The notes beneath the pieces are model-generated. The model was not told the DNA's origin. It did not search any database and saw nothing but the letters and a program-made list of their open reading frames with translations. Made by a program: the position numbers and the translations under genes. A stretch of DNA of 64,000 nt from Variovorax sp. PCZ-1 (lineage in GTDB: Bacteria > Pseudomonadota > Gammaproteobacteria > Burkholderiales > Burkholderiaceae_C): contig NZ_JAHCDN010000001.1 in NCBI RefSeq assembly GCF_018413605.1, positions 1,984,001 through 2,048,000 of the forward strand, written 5' to 3'. Positions 45,127-53,774 of this stretch are shown here, in pieces; positions within the stretch are counted from its first letter, which is position 1, and every line of letters begins with the position of its first letter.

Positions 45127-45176
45127 GAGTATTGACCTGAAAAGTTGCTTGCTGCGAGAGTGAGCAGCAAAAAAAA

Positions 45177-47276
45177 TCAATCGACGCGCGTCGTGACCTT
45201 GGCGTGCTCGCTGATGCCGATGACGTGAAAGAAAGCAGCAACTAAGCGATGCACATCGGTAAACTGCACGACACGCCCTTCGGATTGGCGTGCAGTGACC
45301 CAGTTGAGCAAGCTTCCCGCTGCAGAAAAATCTACGCGCACCAGCTTTGCGCAAGAAATGATCATCATGTCTGCGCCTGTCAGACGCGCTTCTAACTTAT
45401 CGAGCACTGGCTTGGGCTCACCCATGATTTGACCAGAAAGCTCCACAGACGCGAGCTGAGCAGTCATCAAAGACGAGCCAGCGTCTGTGTGCATTTCAGA
45501 AACCACGGAGTCGTGCACAGCGTCACCAATGATGGTTTGCCCCACTCCCGTATTGCCATCAGCGTCCAGAGACTTGAATTCGCAGCGAGCTGGCTCCCAA
45601 GACGGTGGCGAGACTTCATAGGTGACGCAGAAATCCAGAGCAGCCAATTCAAACTCATCTGGGCGATGCGCTACACGCAAATAAGCCATCAACAAATTCC
45701 AACGATCCTGATCTGTGGTGCGCACACCCGAAGGCGCGCCATCACGCAACACTTTTTCAAGTTTGTCGGTATGCGCCATACGCAACTGAACGGGTTGCGA
45801 AACCCAAGACAGGAGGAGCTTAGTCAAGGGCGCAACAGCATTGTCTTCAACTGACTGAATGGATACCCAATCCAGAGTCCAAGGCATGGACGCTTTGCTT
45901 AACGCGCCATTCAAGGCTGCAAGAGACTGTATGCCAAAGTTCGCTGGGCTTTTCCAATCAGCTTTACGCAAGCCCACGGGCGCAGCGGGTTCATTGCCAC
46001 CGGTCATTTTGCTCACCATTTCTGGAATGGAGAACCACATGGGCGAAGAGCGATTGAATTTGCTTGCAAAATCAATGGCCAAGCTTTCAAACCGATCGTA
46101 TTGGCTGGTGGCGCGATACAGATCAAACAGTGTGAGCCAAGTTTCTTCGTGCTGATGACGCGGCCCACGCGCGCTCACAGCCTCCAGCAAACCCGCTTCT
46201 GCACCACCATCATCGCCGTTGGCAAAGCGGATAGCGGCCTCTTCCAATTCTGGATCATGCTGCACTTCGTCTACTTCCAAAGCAAACAGTTTGGAAGCAG
46301 TAAAGCCGCTCACAGCACCTGTGCCGTCGTAAGAAGCTGCAAGCCCGCCTAATGCACCAATCGCACCAGGCGGTTTGCTCGCAGTTGCAGGCTGAGCCAC
46401 GGGTGCAGGCGATGCTGCAGAAAATGGCGAGGACTTGATTTGAGGTTTAGCAGCGGGTGCGAAATCTGCGGTGAAATCGAGCGAGTTGTCGTCGTCTGCA
46501 GCTGGCGCTGGCGCAGGGGCAGGCGCAGCAGCTGTTGGTGCAGGCGAGGCCATACGAGCAGAGGCAGAAGAGAGTGTGGGCCGTATAGCGGGCACGTCGG
46601 AGAAGCGAGGCACAGCAGGCGACGAGGAAGTCGCTGCGCTAGGCGTGCTGGGCGCAGGCACGCGCGCAGTTACCACGGGCACAGAAGCAGGTGGCTGAGC
46701 TCCCGCTGCTGCATCGGGATTGAATTTAGCACTCACGCGACCCAGAGCACTTTGCAAATCATCAGGTGCAGTGCGCGCATAAGCCAAATTATTGGATGCA
46801 GCGGCTGATTTCGCGGCAGCATTCGCTGCAGGCGGGCGCGAGGCCATATCAGAGGCTGAGAAATCCGAACTGGGGCTGTTCGTCGAAGCTCCACCCGCTG
46901 CACCATGCTTGGTCTTCCACCACTGCATCGACATTTGCGCTTCGATCTCGTCGATTTTCTTCAGCGTCATGGCCCGGTCATCGGGGCGAGAAGGCATAGA
47001 GCTTTGGAAGAAGGATGGGCGGGCAGCCGCATCAGAGGCACTACCGGCTCCTGTGGCTTCGCGGCGACGCAGCTTACGCAGCATGTCGAACTCGCGCTTG
47101 CGCACGAAATCGTTACGCCGCTTACGCTCAATCATTTCTTTGAGCGCTTGCTTGCTCAGTGACCCGTCTTTCGCCGAACTGGCATCATCCAAATCATTCC
47201 ACTGCGTGCCAGGGCTGCGCACGAACTTCACCATCTTGGAGAACAAGCCGCCGGGTGAAGTATCGTCTTTTGCCAT
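45177..47276 (-). CDS. Large protein with C-terminal STAS-like domain
   Basis: A 699-residue protein without signal peptide. Residues 1-150 are basic with predicted coiled coil ([20 protein letters not shown]), and residues about 150-330 are Ala/Pro/Ser-rich low complexity. The second half has a helical TPR-like region ([19 protein letters not shown]), and the last 150 residues look like a STAS domain ([20 protein letters not shown]). STAS domains bind phosphate ligands or partner kinases in anti-anti-sigma and chemosensory settings. It lies between dksA and hslV, and no kinase gene is nearby. Function unknown. Confidence 0.65.
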   Translation of the reverse strand: MAKDDTSPGGLFSKMVKFVRSPGTQWNDLDDASSAKDGSLSKQALKEMIERKRRNDFVRKREFDMLRKLRRREATGAGSASDAAARPSFFQSSMPSRPDDRAMTLKKIDEIEAQMSMQWWKTKHGAAGGASTNSPSSDFSASDMASRPPAANAAAKSAAASNNLAYARTAPDDLQSALGRVSAKFNPDAAAGAQPPASVPVVTARVPAPSTPSAATSSSPAVPRFSDVPAIRPTLSSASARMASPAPTAAAPAPAPAPAADDDNSLDFTADFAPAAKPQIKSSPFSAASPAPVAQPATASKPPGAIGALGGLAASYDGTGAVSGFTASKLFALEVDEVQHDPELEEAAIRFANGDDGGAEAGLLEAVSARGPRHQHEETWLTLFDLYRATSQYDRFESLAIDFASKFNRSSPMWFSIPEMVSKMTGGNEPAAPVGLRKADWKSPANFGIQSLAALNGALSKASMPWTLDWVSIQSVEDNAVAPLTKLLLSWVSQPVQLRMAHTDKLEKVLRDGAPSGVRTTDQDRWNLLMAYLRVAHRPDEFELAALDFCVTYEVSPPSWEPARCEFKSLDADGNTGVGQTIIGDAVHDSVVSEMHTDAGSSLMTAQLASVELSGQIMGEPKPVLDKLEARLTGADMMIISCAKLVRVDFSAAGSLLNWVTARQSEGRVVQFTDVHRLVAAFFHVIGISEHAKVTTRVD

Positions 47277-47334
47277 GAGGATGAGTGGGATTTACACCCT
47301 AGTCTAGCGGGATTTTCTGGTTTTCCTAGGAATT

Positions 47335-48498
47335 CTAGTCGCCGAACATCTTTTGCTTGAGTTCGCGTCGCTGCTGCGCCTCAAGAGAAAGCGTAGCAGT
47401 GGGGCGGGCGATCAAACGAGCAACACCAATCGGCTCGCCTGTTTCGTCGCAGTAGCCATATTCTTCGGCATCAATACTGGCGATGGATTGCTCAATTTTC
47501 TTGAGCAGCTTGCGCTCTCGGTCGCGCGTGCGCAGCTCTAAAGCATGCTCTTCCTCAATCGTGGCACGATCAGCTGGATCGGGCACAACAGAGGTATCTT
47601 CGCGCAGGTGCTCGGTGGTTTCACCTGCGTTGGAGAGAATGCCGTTTTTCAAGGCAACCAGCTTCAAGCGAAAGAACGCCAGTTGTTTGGCATTCATGTA
47701 TTCGCTGTCCGGCATTGCAATCACTTCGTTGTCTGTGAGTTGCTCAGCGGTTTTGGTTTTCCAGTTGTTGACGAGTTTGGCGTCTTTTTTGATGACGACT
47801 TGAGGAGGCGGTGCGAGAACAGGTGCGGACATGGTGAAACTGGCTTTCGCCGCTGTATTACCGCCGTGGGGCGACATATCAGAGGGCGAAGGCGCATAAG
47901 AAGGGACGACGCGGGAGCCCGCTTTGGTTTTAACCGGTGCGGGGGGTGGCGCAACCGGCTTGGCAGGCACAGGGGCTGCTGCTGGTTTGGGTTGCGCTTT
48001 GCTGACAGGGGGAGTGGGAGGTTTGGTGCTTGCTTTGATGGGTGTTTTAACGGGGGCTTTTGCAGGTGCACTTGCTGGCGCCTTAGCTGGCGCTTTTGTA
48101 GGGGCTTTAGCTACTGGTTTTGCAGCTTTTTTTGCAGGCACTTTTACTGCTGGTTTAGGAGATGCCTTCAATGAAGCCTGAGGTAATGATTTGGTGGGTG
48201 GCTTGACTGCGGCTTTGCTTTTGGGCTTGACCACTGGTTTCGCGGGTGATTTAGCTGCCTGCTTGCTGGGCACGGCTTTTTTGGCCACAGGCTTCTTGGC
48301 CGCTGGCTTTTCGGCTGGCTTAGCTGCTGCCATGCCTTTTGCAGCTGGCTTGGGCGTAGGCTTTGCTGTGGGTTTAGCTGCCGCTTTTTTCACTGCTGGT
48401 TTGGCTGCAGGCTTGGCCGCCGATGTTGCCTTGGCTTTGGATGCGCTCTTACCTGCAGATTTGCTTACCACTTTTGACTTCTTGGCTGGTGCTTTCAA
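47335..48498 (-). CDS. dksA: RNA polymerase-binding protein DksA with histone-H1-like extension
   Basis: A 387-residue DksA. The last 130 residues are the DksA domain: coiled coil with LREDTSVVPDPADRATIEEE, and EYGYCDETGEPIGVARLIAR. Only one of the four zinc cysteines of E. coli DksA is kept, as known in betaproteobacteria. The first 220 residues are Lys/Ala/Pro-rich AKPAAKP-type repeats like AlgP or histone H1, likely binding nucleic acid. I chose the TTG at 48498 because AGGAGA lies 6 bp upstream; an in-frame ATG at 48678 gives 60 more residues that look non-native. Confidence 0.85.
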   Translation of the reverse strand: MKAPAKKSKVVSKSAGKSASKAKATSAAKPAAKPAVKKAAAKPTAKPTPKPAAKGMAAAKPAEKPAAKKPVAKKAVPSKQAAKSPAKPVVKPKSKAAVKPPTKSLPQASLKASPKPAVKVPAKKAAKPVAKAPTKAPAKAPASAPAKAPVKTPIKASTKPPTPPVSKAQPKPAAAPVPAKPVAPPPAPVKTKAGSRVVPSYAPSPSDMSPHGGNTAAKASFTMSAPVLAPPPQVVIKKDAKLVNNWKTKTAEQLTDNEVIAMPDSEYMNAKQLAFFRLKLVALKNGILSNAGETTEHLREDTSVVPDPADRATIEEEHALELRTRDRERKLLKKIEQSIASIDAEEYGYCDETGEPIGVARLIARPTATLSLEAQQRRELKQKMFGD

Positions 48499-48730
48499 TT
48501 CTTGTCTCCTCGCGGTCGCGGCTTTGGCTCTTTCTGAACCTGTGCTGTTTACTGAACCATTCAGATTTATACCGCTTTTCTGATGGCTCACCGATGTGCC
48601 ATCGGCGCGCGATTGTAGCGACTTACCCGAGCGCAATCCCACAAGTTTGAAAAATACATCAATCAAGACCGTCTCCAAAGCCAGAATTCATCAAAAAATC
48701 ACGGAAAACCGTACAAGCTGCGCAGTTCAA

Positions 48731-49795
48731 TCATGCAGCCAAGCATTGCTCCAAGCCTTGCAAAAAGATGTCTTTGGGCAAATCCAGCCCAATAAACACC
48801 ATTTTGGACAGGCGCTGCTCACCGCCCTCCCATTTGGGGCCCAAATCCGAGCCCATGAGTTGGTGAACGCCTTGGAAAATCACTTTGCGTTCAGTACCCT
48901 TCATATGGAGGACGCCTTTGTAACGCAGCATGCGCGGGCCATAAACATTCACGATGGCGCCCAGAAAATCCTCCAACTTGGCTGGATCAAACGGCTTCTC
49001 AGAGCGGAAAACAAAGCTTTTCACATCGTCATCATGGTGGTGATGATGGCCATGGCCTGCGTGCTCGTGCGCATGTGAGGGGTGGTCGCAGTGTTCGCCG
49101 TGCTCATGGTCATGGTCATGGCGATGATCGTGATCATCTTCTTTTAAGAAATCAGGATCGATATCCAGCTTGGCATTCAGATTGAAGCCTCGCAAATCAA
49201 ACACTTCGCTGATCTTCACATCCCCAAAATGCACTGTACGTTGCGGCGCGCGGGGATTCATGTGCTTCAAGCGGTGAATGAGAGCATCCACCTCCTCTTT
49301 AGCCACCAATTCACTCTTGCTGATGAAGATTTGGTCGGCAAAACCCACTTGGCGACGCGCTTCTTGGCGGTCATTGAGCTGGTTGGCGGCGTGCTTGGCA
49401 TCCACCAAGGTCAGGATGGAATCGAGCAAATACTGCTCGGCAATCTCATCGTCCATGAAAAAGGTCTGCGCCACCGGGCCAGGATCGGCCAAACCCGTGG
49501 TTTCGATCACTACGCGCTCAAAATCGAGCTCGCCTTTGCGCTTTTTCTCGGCCAAATCACGCAGCGTGGTGCGCAGGTCTTCGCGGATGGTGCAGCAAAT
49601 GCAGCCATTACTCATCTGAATGATTTGCTCATTCGTATCGGCCACGAGAATGTCGTTGTCGATGTTTTCTTCGCCAAATTCATTCTCAATGATGGCAATC
49701 TTCTGCCCATGCGCTTCCGACAGCACACGTTTGAGCAAGGTGGTTTTGCCGCTTCCAAGGAAGCCAGTGAGGATGGTGGCAGGAATCAAGGCCAT
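48731..49795 (-). CDS. CobW/COG0523-family GTPase, probable zinc metallochaperone
   Basis: A 354-residue P-loop GTPase with Walker A (GFLGSGKTTLL), the metal motif GCICC (CxCC), ETTGLADPGP, and a His-rich loop around residues 225-265 (for example HDHDHEHGEHCDH). The C-terminal CobW domain ends the protein. COG0523 GTPases carry zinc or other metals to client enzymes. It is next to dksA, a link also seen elsewhere between zinc-chaperone genes and cysteine-poor DksA. No Zur box was confidently seen. Confidence 0.9.
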   Translation of the reverse strand: MALIPATILTGFLGSGKTTLLKRVLSEAHGQKIAIIENEFGEENIDNDILVADTNEQIIQMSNGCICCTIREDLRTTLRDLAEKKRKGELDFERVVIETTGLADPGPVAQTFFMDDEIAEQYLLDSILTLVDAKHAANQLNDRQEARRQVGFADQIFISKSELVAKEEVDALIHRLKHMNPRAPQRTVHFGDVKISEVFDLRGFNLNAKLDIDPDFLKEDDHDHRHDHDHEHGEHCDHPSHAHEHAGHGHHHHHDDDVKSFVFRSEKPFDPAKLEDFLGAIVNVYGPRMLRYKGVLHMKGTERKVIFQGVHQLMGSDLGPKWEGGEQRLSKMVFIGLDLPKDIFLQGLEQCLAA

Positions 49796-49898
49796 GATGA
49801 TCTATCCAGTTTGCACAATGCAAGAAGCTGGGGAGTTTAGCGGCTAATTCAAGGCTTTGCCGCCTGCATCAACTGGTTTTATGACTTATTCAGTCTAT

Positions 49899-49967
49899 GC
49901 TACATATTTAATAGCATTCCGCGCAGTATCTATGCCGGCAAACTGCCAATTTCGCCTTAAAAATAAT
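49899..49967 (+). repeat. Dispersed repeat, copy 12
   Basis: It reads GCTACATATTTAATAGC, ATTCCGCGCAGTATC, TATGCCGGCAAACTGCC, CGCCTTAAAAATAATC. It lies between the CobW gene and the first SnoaL gene. Confidence 0.9.
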
Positions 49968-49972
49968 CAAAA

Positions 49973-50998
49973 TTACTTCAGTCCACCTTGGGACATACGC
50001 GCAAACAGATCCACCCCCATTTGCAAGAGCAGCTCGGGCAGATCAATCATCACCCAATTCTCTCGCAAGATATCACCCTCACGCCGCCACCAATCAGCTA
50101 CACGCATGCTGATAGGCTTGTTTGTTGCAGGGGCGCCCAGGTAGTCACCCATATGCGTGGCATGCACGCTGGGCCAGCCGGTGGAGGCGATGAAGTGCCC
50201 TTCAGAGATACGACTGATATGGTTGCCGCCAACCCGATCAGGGAAGGCGTGCAGGAAAGGCTTTTGATGATGTTTTTGAAAACCTTCTACCTGGCGCGAA
50301 GTGCCGATGCCGCAAGGCCCGTACCACATCATTTCGGGATGCCAAAAGGCATGCATACCCATGCTTTTGAGATCTTTTTGGTTGAAAGATTTGAGGCCAC
50401 CGATCATGCGGTCAAGGCTGTCCATGGAAAGCTTGGACTGCACGGGATCACTCTCACCCAACAGCAGGCCATCATGCATCTGCGGCCCTGGCACGATGAT
50501 GCGAGCGCCCGTGCTTCGCGGCAATACTTCAATGCCAGCTTGGCGCATCACATCCACCAGATCGAGCAGGATTCGAGCGTCCACAATCTTGCCGCCCTCA
50601 ACGCGATAGAACTCGCCGATGCGCACCCACACGGTGTCGCCTGTCGCAGGAATGCCCAGCCAGTCTTGCGTCATCGTACCCATCAAGTAGCCATGCGCCG
50701 TGACCCACGTGCCTGCACCGCCGCAGAAACGGCCATCAAAATCGCCTGCAAAAAACAGGTCGCAGCGACGTTCTAAATTGGGAAAGGCCTGGAGCAAGGG
50801 CTGCCAAAATTTCGCATGCATGGCTTCGATACCGTGCACTTCGTTGATCGGATGAAAGACATGGCACTGCGCGTCGGGCTTAAAAAACCGCTCCAAAGTC
50901 GGGCGAGAATCGGTGGCTGTGGGCGCATTCGCCGTATTTCCGGGCAATTGTTGTAGGTATTGCCAAACCAGAGTTTTTGCGGCTTGAAGATGTTGCAT
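49973..50998 (-). CDS. Tandem SnoaL-like (NTF2-fold) protein A
   Basis: A 341-residue protein made of two SnoaL/NTF2-like halves (about residues 1-165 and 190-335). Markers are FHPINEVHGIEAMHAKFW and GAGTWVTAHGYLMG in the first half, and MWYGPCGIGTSRQVEGFQ, HASHMGDYLG-type (seen as HATHMGDYLGAPA) in the second. The fold serves as small-molecule cyclase, isomerase or binding protein. Two paralogues lie at 58271-59245 and 62574-63602. It is divergent from a GlxA/AraC regulator. The reaction is unknown. Confidence 0.75.
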   Translation of the reverse strand: MQHLQAAKTLVWQYLQQLPGNTANAPTATDSRPTLERFFKPDAQCHVFHPINEVHGIEAMHAKFWQPLLQAFPNLERRCDLFFAGDFDGRFCGGAGTWVTAHGYLMGTMTQDWLGIPATGDTVWVRIGEFYRVEGGKIVDARILLDLVDVMRQAGIEVLPRSTGARIIVPGPQMHDGLLLGESDPVQSKLSMDSLDRMIGGLKSFNQKDLKSMGMHAFWHPEMMWYGPCGIGTSRQVEGFQKHHQKPFLHAFPDRVGGNHISRISEGHFIASTGWPSVHATHMGDYLGAPATNKPISMRVADWWRREGDILRENWVMIDLPELLLQMGVDLFARMSQGGLK

Positions 50999-51045
50999 AC
51001 ATTCATTATTGCAAACCTATGCACAACAATCAATCCTTATATTTT

Positions 51046-51111
51046 CCTTAAATTTAAGGGTATTTACTGGCTATTTCAATTAATTTGATTTCCATAATGA
51101 ATACGCATGCA
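51046..51111. promoter_or_regulatory. Divergent promoter region, SnoaL-A / AraC-type regulator
   Basis: It contains the perfect palindrome CCTTAAATTTAAGG (51046-51059) overlapping TTAAGGGTATTTAC (51054-51067). TGAATACGCATGCA (51098-51111), a palindrome-like site with central CG, overlaps the regulator's start. The AGGGTATT block and the TGnAT site are 41 bp apart, exactly as in the 59346-59402 region. This suggests shared control by the LacI protein of this locus. Confidence 0.5.
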
Positions 51112-52105
51112 AATTTCAAAAACCAGCCCCACAGTATCCGCAACGCAGCCCGCGCTGCGTGTGGGCTTCGTGCTGCTGCCACGCTTTACGCTCACCGCCT
51201 TCTCAGGTTTTGTAGACACCTTGCGCCTGGCGGCTGATGAGGGCGACAGAAGCCGTGCCAGGCGCTGCCAGTGGGCAGTGCTGGGCACGCCGGGAGAGGC
51301 CATTGTCTCCAGCAGCGGCGTGCAGGTATTAGCGGATACGCCTCTCGATACAGAGCAAAGCTTTGACTACATCGCCGTGGTAGGCGGCTTACTCAGTGCG
51401 CAAAAAGCCACTGGGGCCATCGCCCGCGCCCTGCGCCGTTTTGCACACACTGGTGTACCGCTGATGGGGCTGTGTACCGGCTCCTTCGTGCTCGCGCGCT
51501 CGGGCTTGCTCAAAGGGCATGTGGCTTGCGTGAGCTGGTTTCATCGGCAAGAGTTTGAAGCAGAATTTCCCGGCCAACGTGTGCTGAGCAATCAGATGTA
51601 TGTGATGGATCGGGAGCGACTGACTTGCGCGGGCGGCACGAGCGTAGTGCATTTAGCCGCAGCACTGGTGGAAAAACATCTGAGCCGAGCAGAAGCCGTG
51701 AAAGCGCTTCGCATATTGATTGAAGAGCAGCCCCTGCCTGCCAGCACCCTGCAGCCCGAGGCTGTGCTCACCGTACAAGCCAAAGATCGCTTGGTACATA
51801 AAGCCATGCTGCTGATGGAGCAGCAGCTGGCCAACGCACCCGATGTGCAGCACCTCGCAGATTTGCTAGGTTTAGGACGCAGGCAGCTCGAGCGACGCTT
51901 TGCCGCCGATATCGGCATGAGCCCTGCGCAATACCATCGCAGCCTGCGCTTGGCACGCGCACGCTGGATGCTCACACATTCTGATTTATCTCTGGTTGAT
52001 ATTGCGGCTGAATGCGGTCTGGGTGATGGCAGCAGCTTTGCTCGCGCAATTCGCACCAGCACAGGCCGCAGCCCATCAGCGTATCGGCAAAGCACAAGAA
52101 GCTAA
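51107..52105 (+). CDS. GlxA/AraC-family regulator (GbdR/SouR-like)
   Basis: A 332-residue protein with a DJ-1/PfpI-like N-terminal domain (about residues 14-180; GLCTGSFVLARSG around the nucleophile-elbow cysteine) and a C-terminal AraC DNA-binding domain (about 235-325; LADLLGLGRRQLERRF and LVDIAAECGLGDGSSFARA). This architecture includes GbdR, CdhR and SouR, activators of betaine, carnitine and sarcosine catabolism. Its position directly before soxBDAG supports the same job here. The conserved cysteine is usually not catalytic in this group. Confidence 0.88.
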   Translation: MQISKTSPTVSATQPALRVGFVLLPRFTLTAFSGFVDTLRLAADEGDRSRARRCQWAVLGTPGEAIVSSSGVQVLADTPLDTEQSFDYIAVVGGLLSAQKATGAIARALRRFAHTGVPLMGLCTGSFVLARSGLLKGHVACVSWFHRQEFEAEFPGQRVLSNQMYVMDRERLTCAGGTSVVHLAAALVEKHLSRAEAVKALRILIEEQPLPASTLQPEAVLTVQAKDRLVHKAMLLMEQQLANAPDVQHLADLLGLGRRQLERRFAADIGMSPAQYHRSLRLARARWMLTHSDLSLVDIAAECGLGDGSSFARAIRTSTGRSPSAYRQSTRS

Positions 52106-52113
52106 ACGCCTCA

Positions 52114-52140
52114 TGTCGTTATTTGCTTATTTTTTGTCGC
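52114..52140 (+). promoter_or_regulatory. Candidate AraC-type direct repeat upstream of soxB
   Basis: TGTCGT (52114-52119) and TGTCGC (52135-52140) are direct repeats 21 bp apart, two helical turns, in the 110-bp gap between the regulator and soxB. GlxA/AraC regulators often bind such half-site pairs. A strong GAGGAG precedes the soxB ATG. The assignment is inference. Confidence 0.45.
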
Positions 52141-52215
52141 ATTAATGCTATGGATACAGCGCTGATCTACATACACTTGAGCACACATTCGGAGTGCGTT
52201 TCCGAGGAGTGAAGT

Positions 52216-53460
52216 ATGCAAAAGTTTTCAATTTGGTCATTGCTGCGCAATGCCATGAGTTACCACGAGGGCTGGCAGCGCCAATGGCGCGATGCGCAGC
52301 CCCAGGCTGAGTACGATGCTGTGGTCGTGGGTGGTGGTGGCCATGGCCTAGCCACGTCTTACTACCTCGCCAAAGAGCATGGCATGCGGCGCATTGCAGT
52401 CGTTGAAAAAGGCTGGCTGGGTGGCGGCAATACGGGGCGCAACACCACGATTGTGCGCAGCAATTATTTGTGGGATGAAGCCACGGCGTTGTATGAAAAA
52501 TCCATGAAGCTCTGGGAGGGCTTGTCGCAAGACATCAATTACAACGTGATGTTCAGCCAGCGCGGCGTGATGAATCTGGGGCACACACTGCAAGACATGC
52601 GCGATATTGAACGCCGCGTCACGGCCAATCGCTTCAATGGTGTGGACGCAGAAGTGCTCACGCCGGAGCAGATCAAAGAGATGCTGCCGTTTATCAATCT
52701 CAACACCCGCTATCCGGTGCTCGGCGCGAGTTTCCAAAGGCGAGCGGGTGTGGCTCGACATGATGCAGTAGCTTGGGGCTTTGCGCGAGCAGCCGATGCG
52801 CTGGGTGTGGACATCATTCAAAACTGCGAGGTGAAAGCGATTCGTCGTGAGAATGGCGCAGTCGTTGGCATTGAAACGGTGAAGGGGTACATCAAAACGC
52901 CAAAAGTCGCCGTCGTCGCTGCTGGCCACAGCAGCCAGATTGCGCAGATGGCTGATATTCGCTTGCCGCTGGAAAGCCACCCGCTGCAAGCGCTCGTGAG
53001 TGAAGCACTCAAGCCGATTTTCCCCACCGTGGTGATGAGCAACGCCATTCACGCCTACATCAGCCAGAGCGACAAAGGCGACTTGGTGATTGGCGCAGGC
53101 ATTGATGCCTACACTGGCTTTGGGCAAAGAGGCAGCTTCCCGATCATTGAGCACACGCTGCAAGCCATTGTGGAACTCTTTCCCCTCTTCTCGCGCGTGC
53201 GCATGAATCGGCAGTGGGGCGGCATTGTGGACGTCTCGCCCGATGCTTGCCCGATCATTGGCCTCACACCCGTGAAGGGGCTTTACATCAACTGCGGATG
53301 GGGCACAGGCGGATTCAAAGCCACACCGGGCTCAGGCTGGGTGATGGCGCATACCGTGGCGCAAGACAGGCCGCATGAGATCAACGCGCCCTTCTCGCTC
53401 GATCGCTTTGCCACAGGGCATTTGATCGATGAGCATGGCGCTGCGGCCGTGGCGCATTAA
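52216..53460 (+). CDS. soxB: Sarcosine oxidase beta subunit
   Basis: A 414-residue FAD protein with the dinucleotide motif [37 protein letters not shown] (covalent-flavin region), and the C-terminal [14 protein letters not shown] and [14 protein letters not shown]. It is the catalytic beta subunit of heterotetrameric sarcosine oxidase, which turns sarcosine, O2 and tetrahydrofolate into glycine, H2O2 and methylene-tetrahydrofolate. It starts the soxBDAG-purU operon. Confidence 0.96.
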   Translation: MQKFSIWSLLRNAMSYHEGWQRQWRDAQPQAEYDAVVVGGGGHGLATSYYLAKEHGMRRIAVVEKGWLGGGNTGRNTTIVRSNYLWDEATALYEKSMKLWEGLSQDINYNVMFSQRGVMNLGHTLQDMRDIERRVTANRFNGVDAEVLTPEQIKEMLPFINLNTRYPVLGASFQRRAGVARHDAVAWGFARAADALGVDIIQNCEVKAIRRENGAVVGIETVKGYIKTPKVAVVAAGHSSQIAQMADIRLPLESHPLQALVSEALKPIFPTVVMSNAIHAYISQSDKGDLVIGAGIDAYTGFGQRGSFPIIEHTLQAIVELFPLFSRVRMNRQWGGIVDVSPDACPIIGLTPVKGLYINCGWGTGGFKATPGSGWVMAHTVAQDRPHEINAPFSLDRFATGHLIDEHGAAAVAH

Positions 53461-53474
53461 GGCAGGAGAACAAG

Positions 53475-53774
53475 ATGCTAGAAATCGACTGCCCTTTCTG
53501 CGGCACGCGCGCAGAAACAGAATTCACACACGGCGGAGAGGGCGGGATTGCCCGCCCGCCGAACACCGAGACGATGAGCGATGAAGCTTGGGGCGATTAC
53601 GTCTTCATGCGCAAAAACATCAAAGGCCTGCGCCATGAGCAATGGCGGCACAGCAGTGGCTGTGGCCGCTGGTTCAATGCGCTGCGCGATACGGTGACAT
53701 ATCAATTTCATGCCACCTGGAAGATCGGTGAAGACATGCCTGCTTTGAAAGCCAAAGAAGGAGCGGCGCCATGA
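53475..53774 (+). CDS. soxD: Sarcosine oxidase delta subunit
   Basis: A 99-residue protein with the zinc ligands Cys6 and Cys9 (DCPFCG) and the RHSSGCGRWF segment supplying His and Cys. This is the normal SoxD length and pattern. SoxD is a structural zinc subunit of the tetramer. It begins 14 bp after soxB and overlaps soxA by 4 bp. Confidence 0.96.
   Translation: MLEIDCPFCGTRAETEFTHGGEGGIARPPNTETMSDEAWGDYVFMRKNIKGLRHEQWRHSSGCGRWFNALRDTVTYQFHATWKIGEDMPALKAKEGAAP

Noticed and set aside
45130-45176. TTGCTGC/GCAGCAA hairpin next to an A-tract between the STAS gene and hslV as a terminator
   Set aside because: Read in the direction of transcription the T-tract comes before the hairpin, not after it, so it would not terminate the STAS transcript.
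47545-48500. Long open frames on the plus strand opposite dksA
   Set aside because: They are the complement of the Lys/Ala/Pro repeats, give Gly/Phe/Cys-rich nonsense proteins and have no ribosome site; the minus strand has a clear DksA domain.
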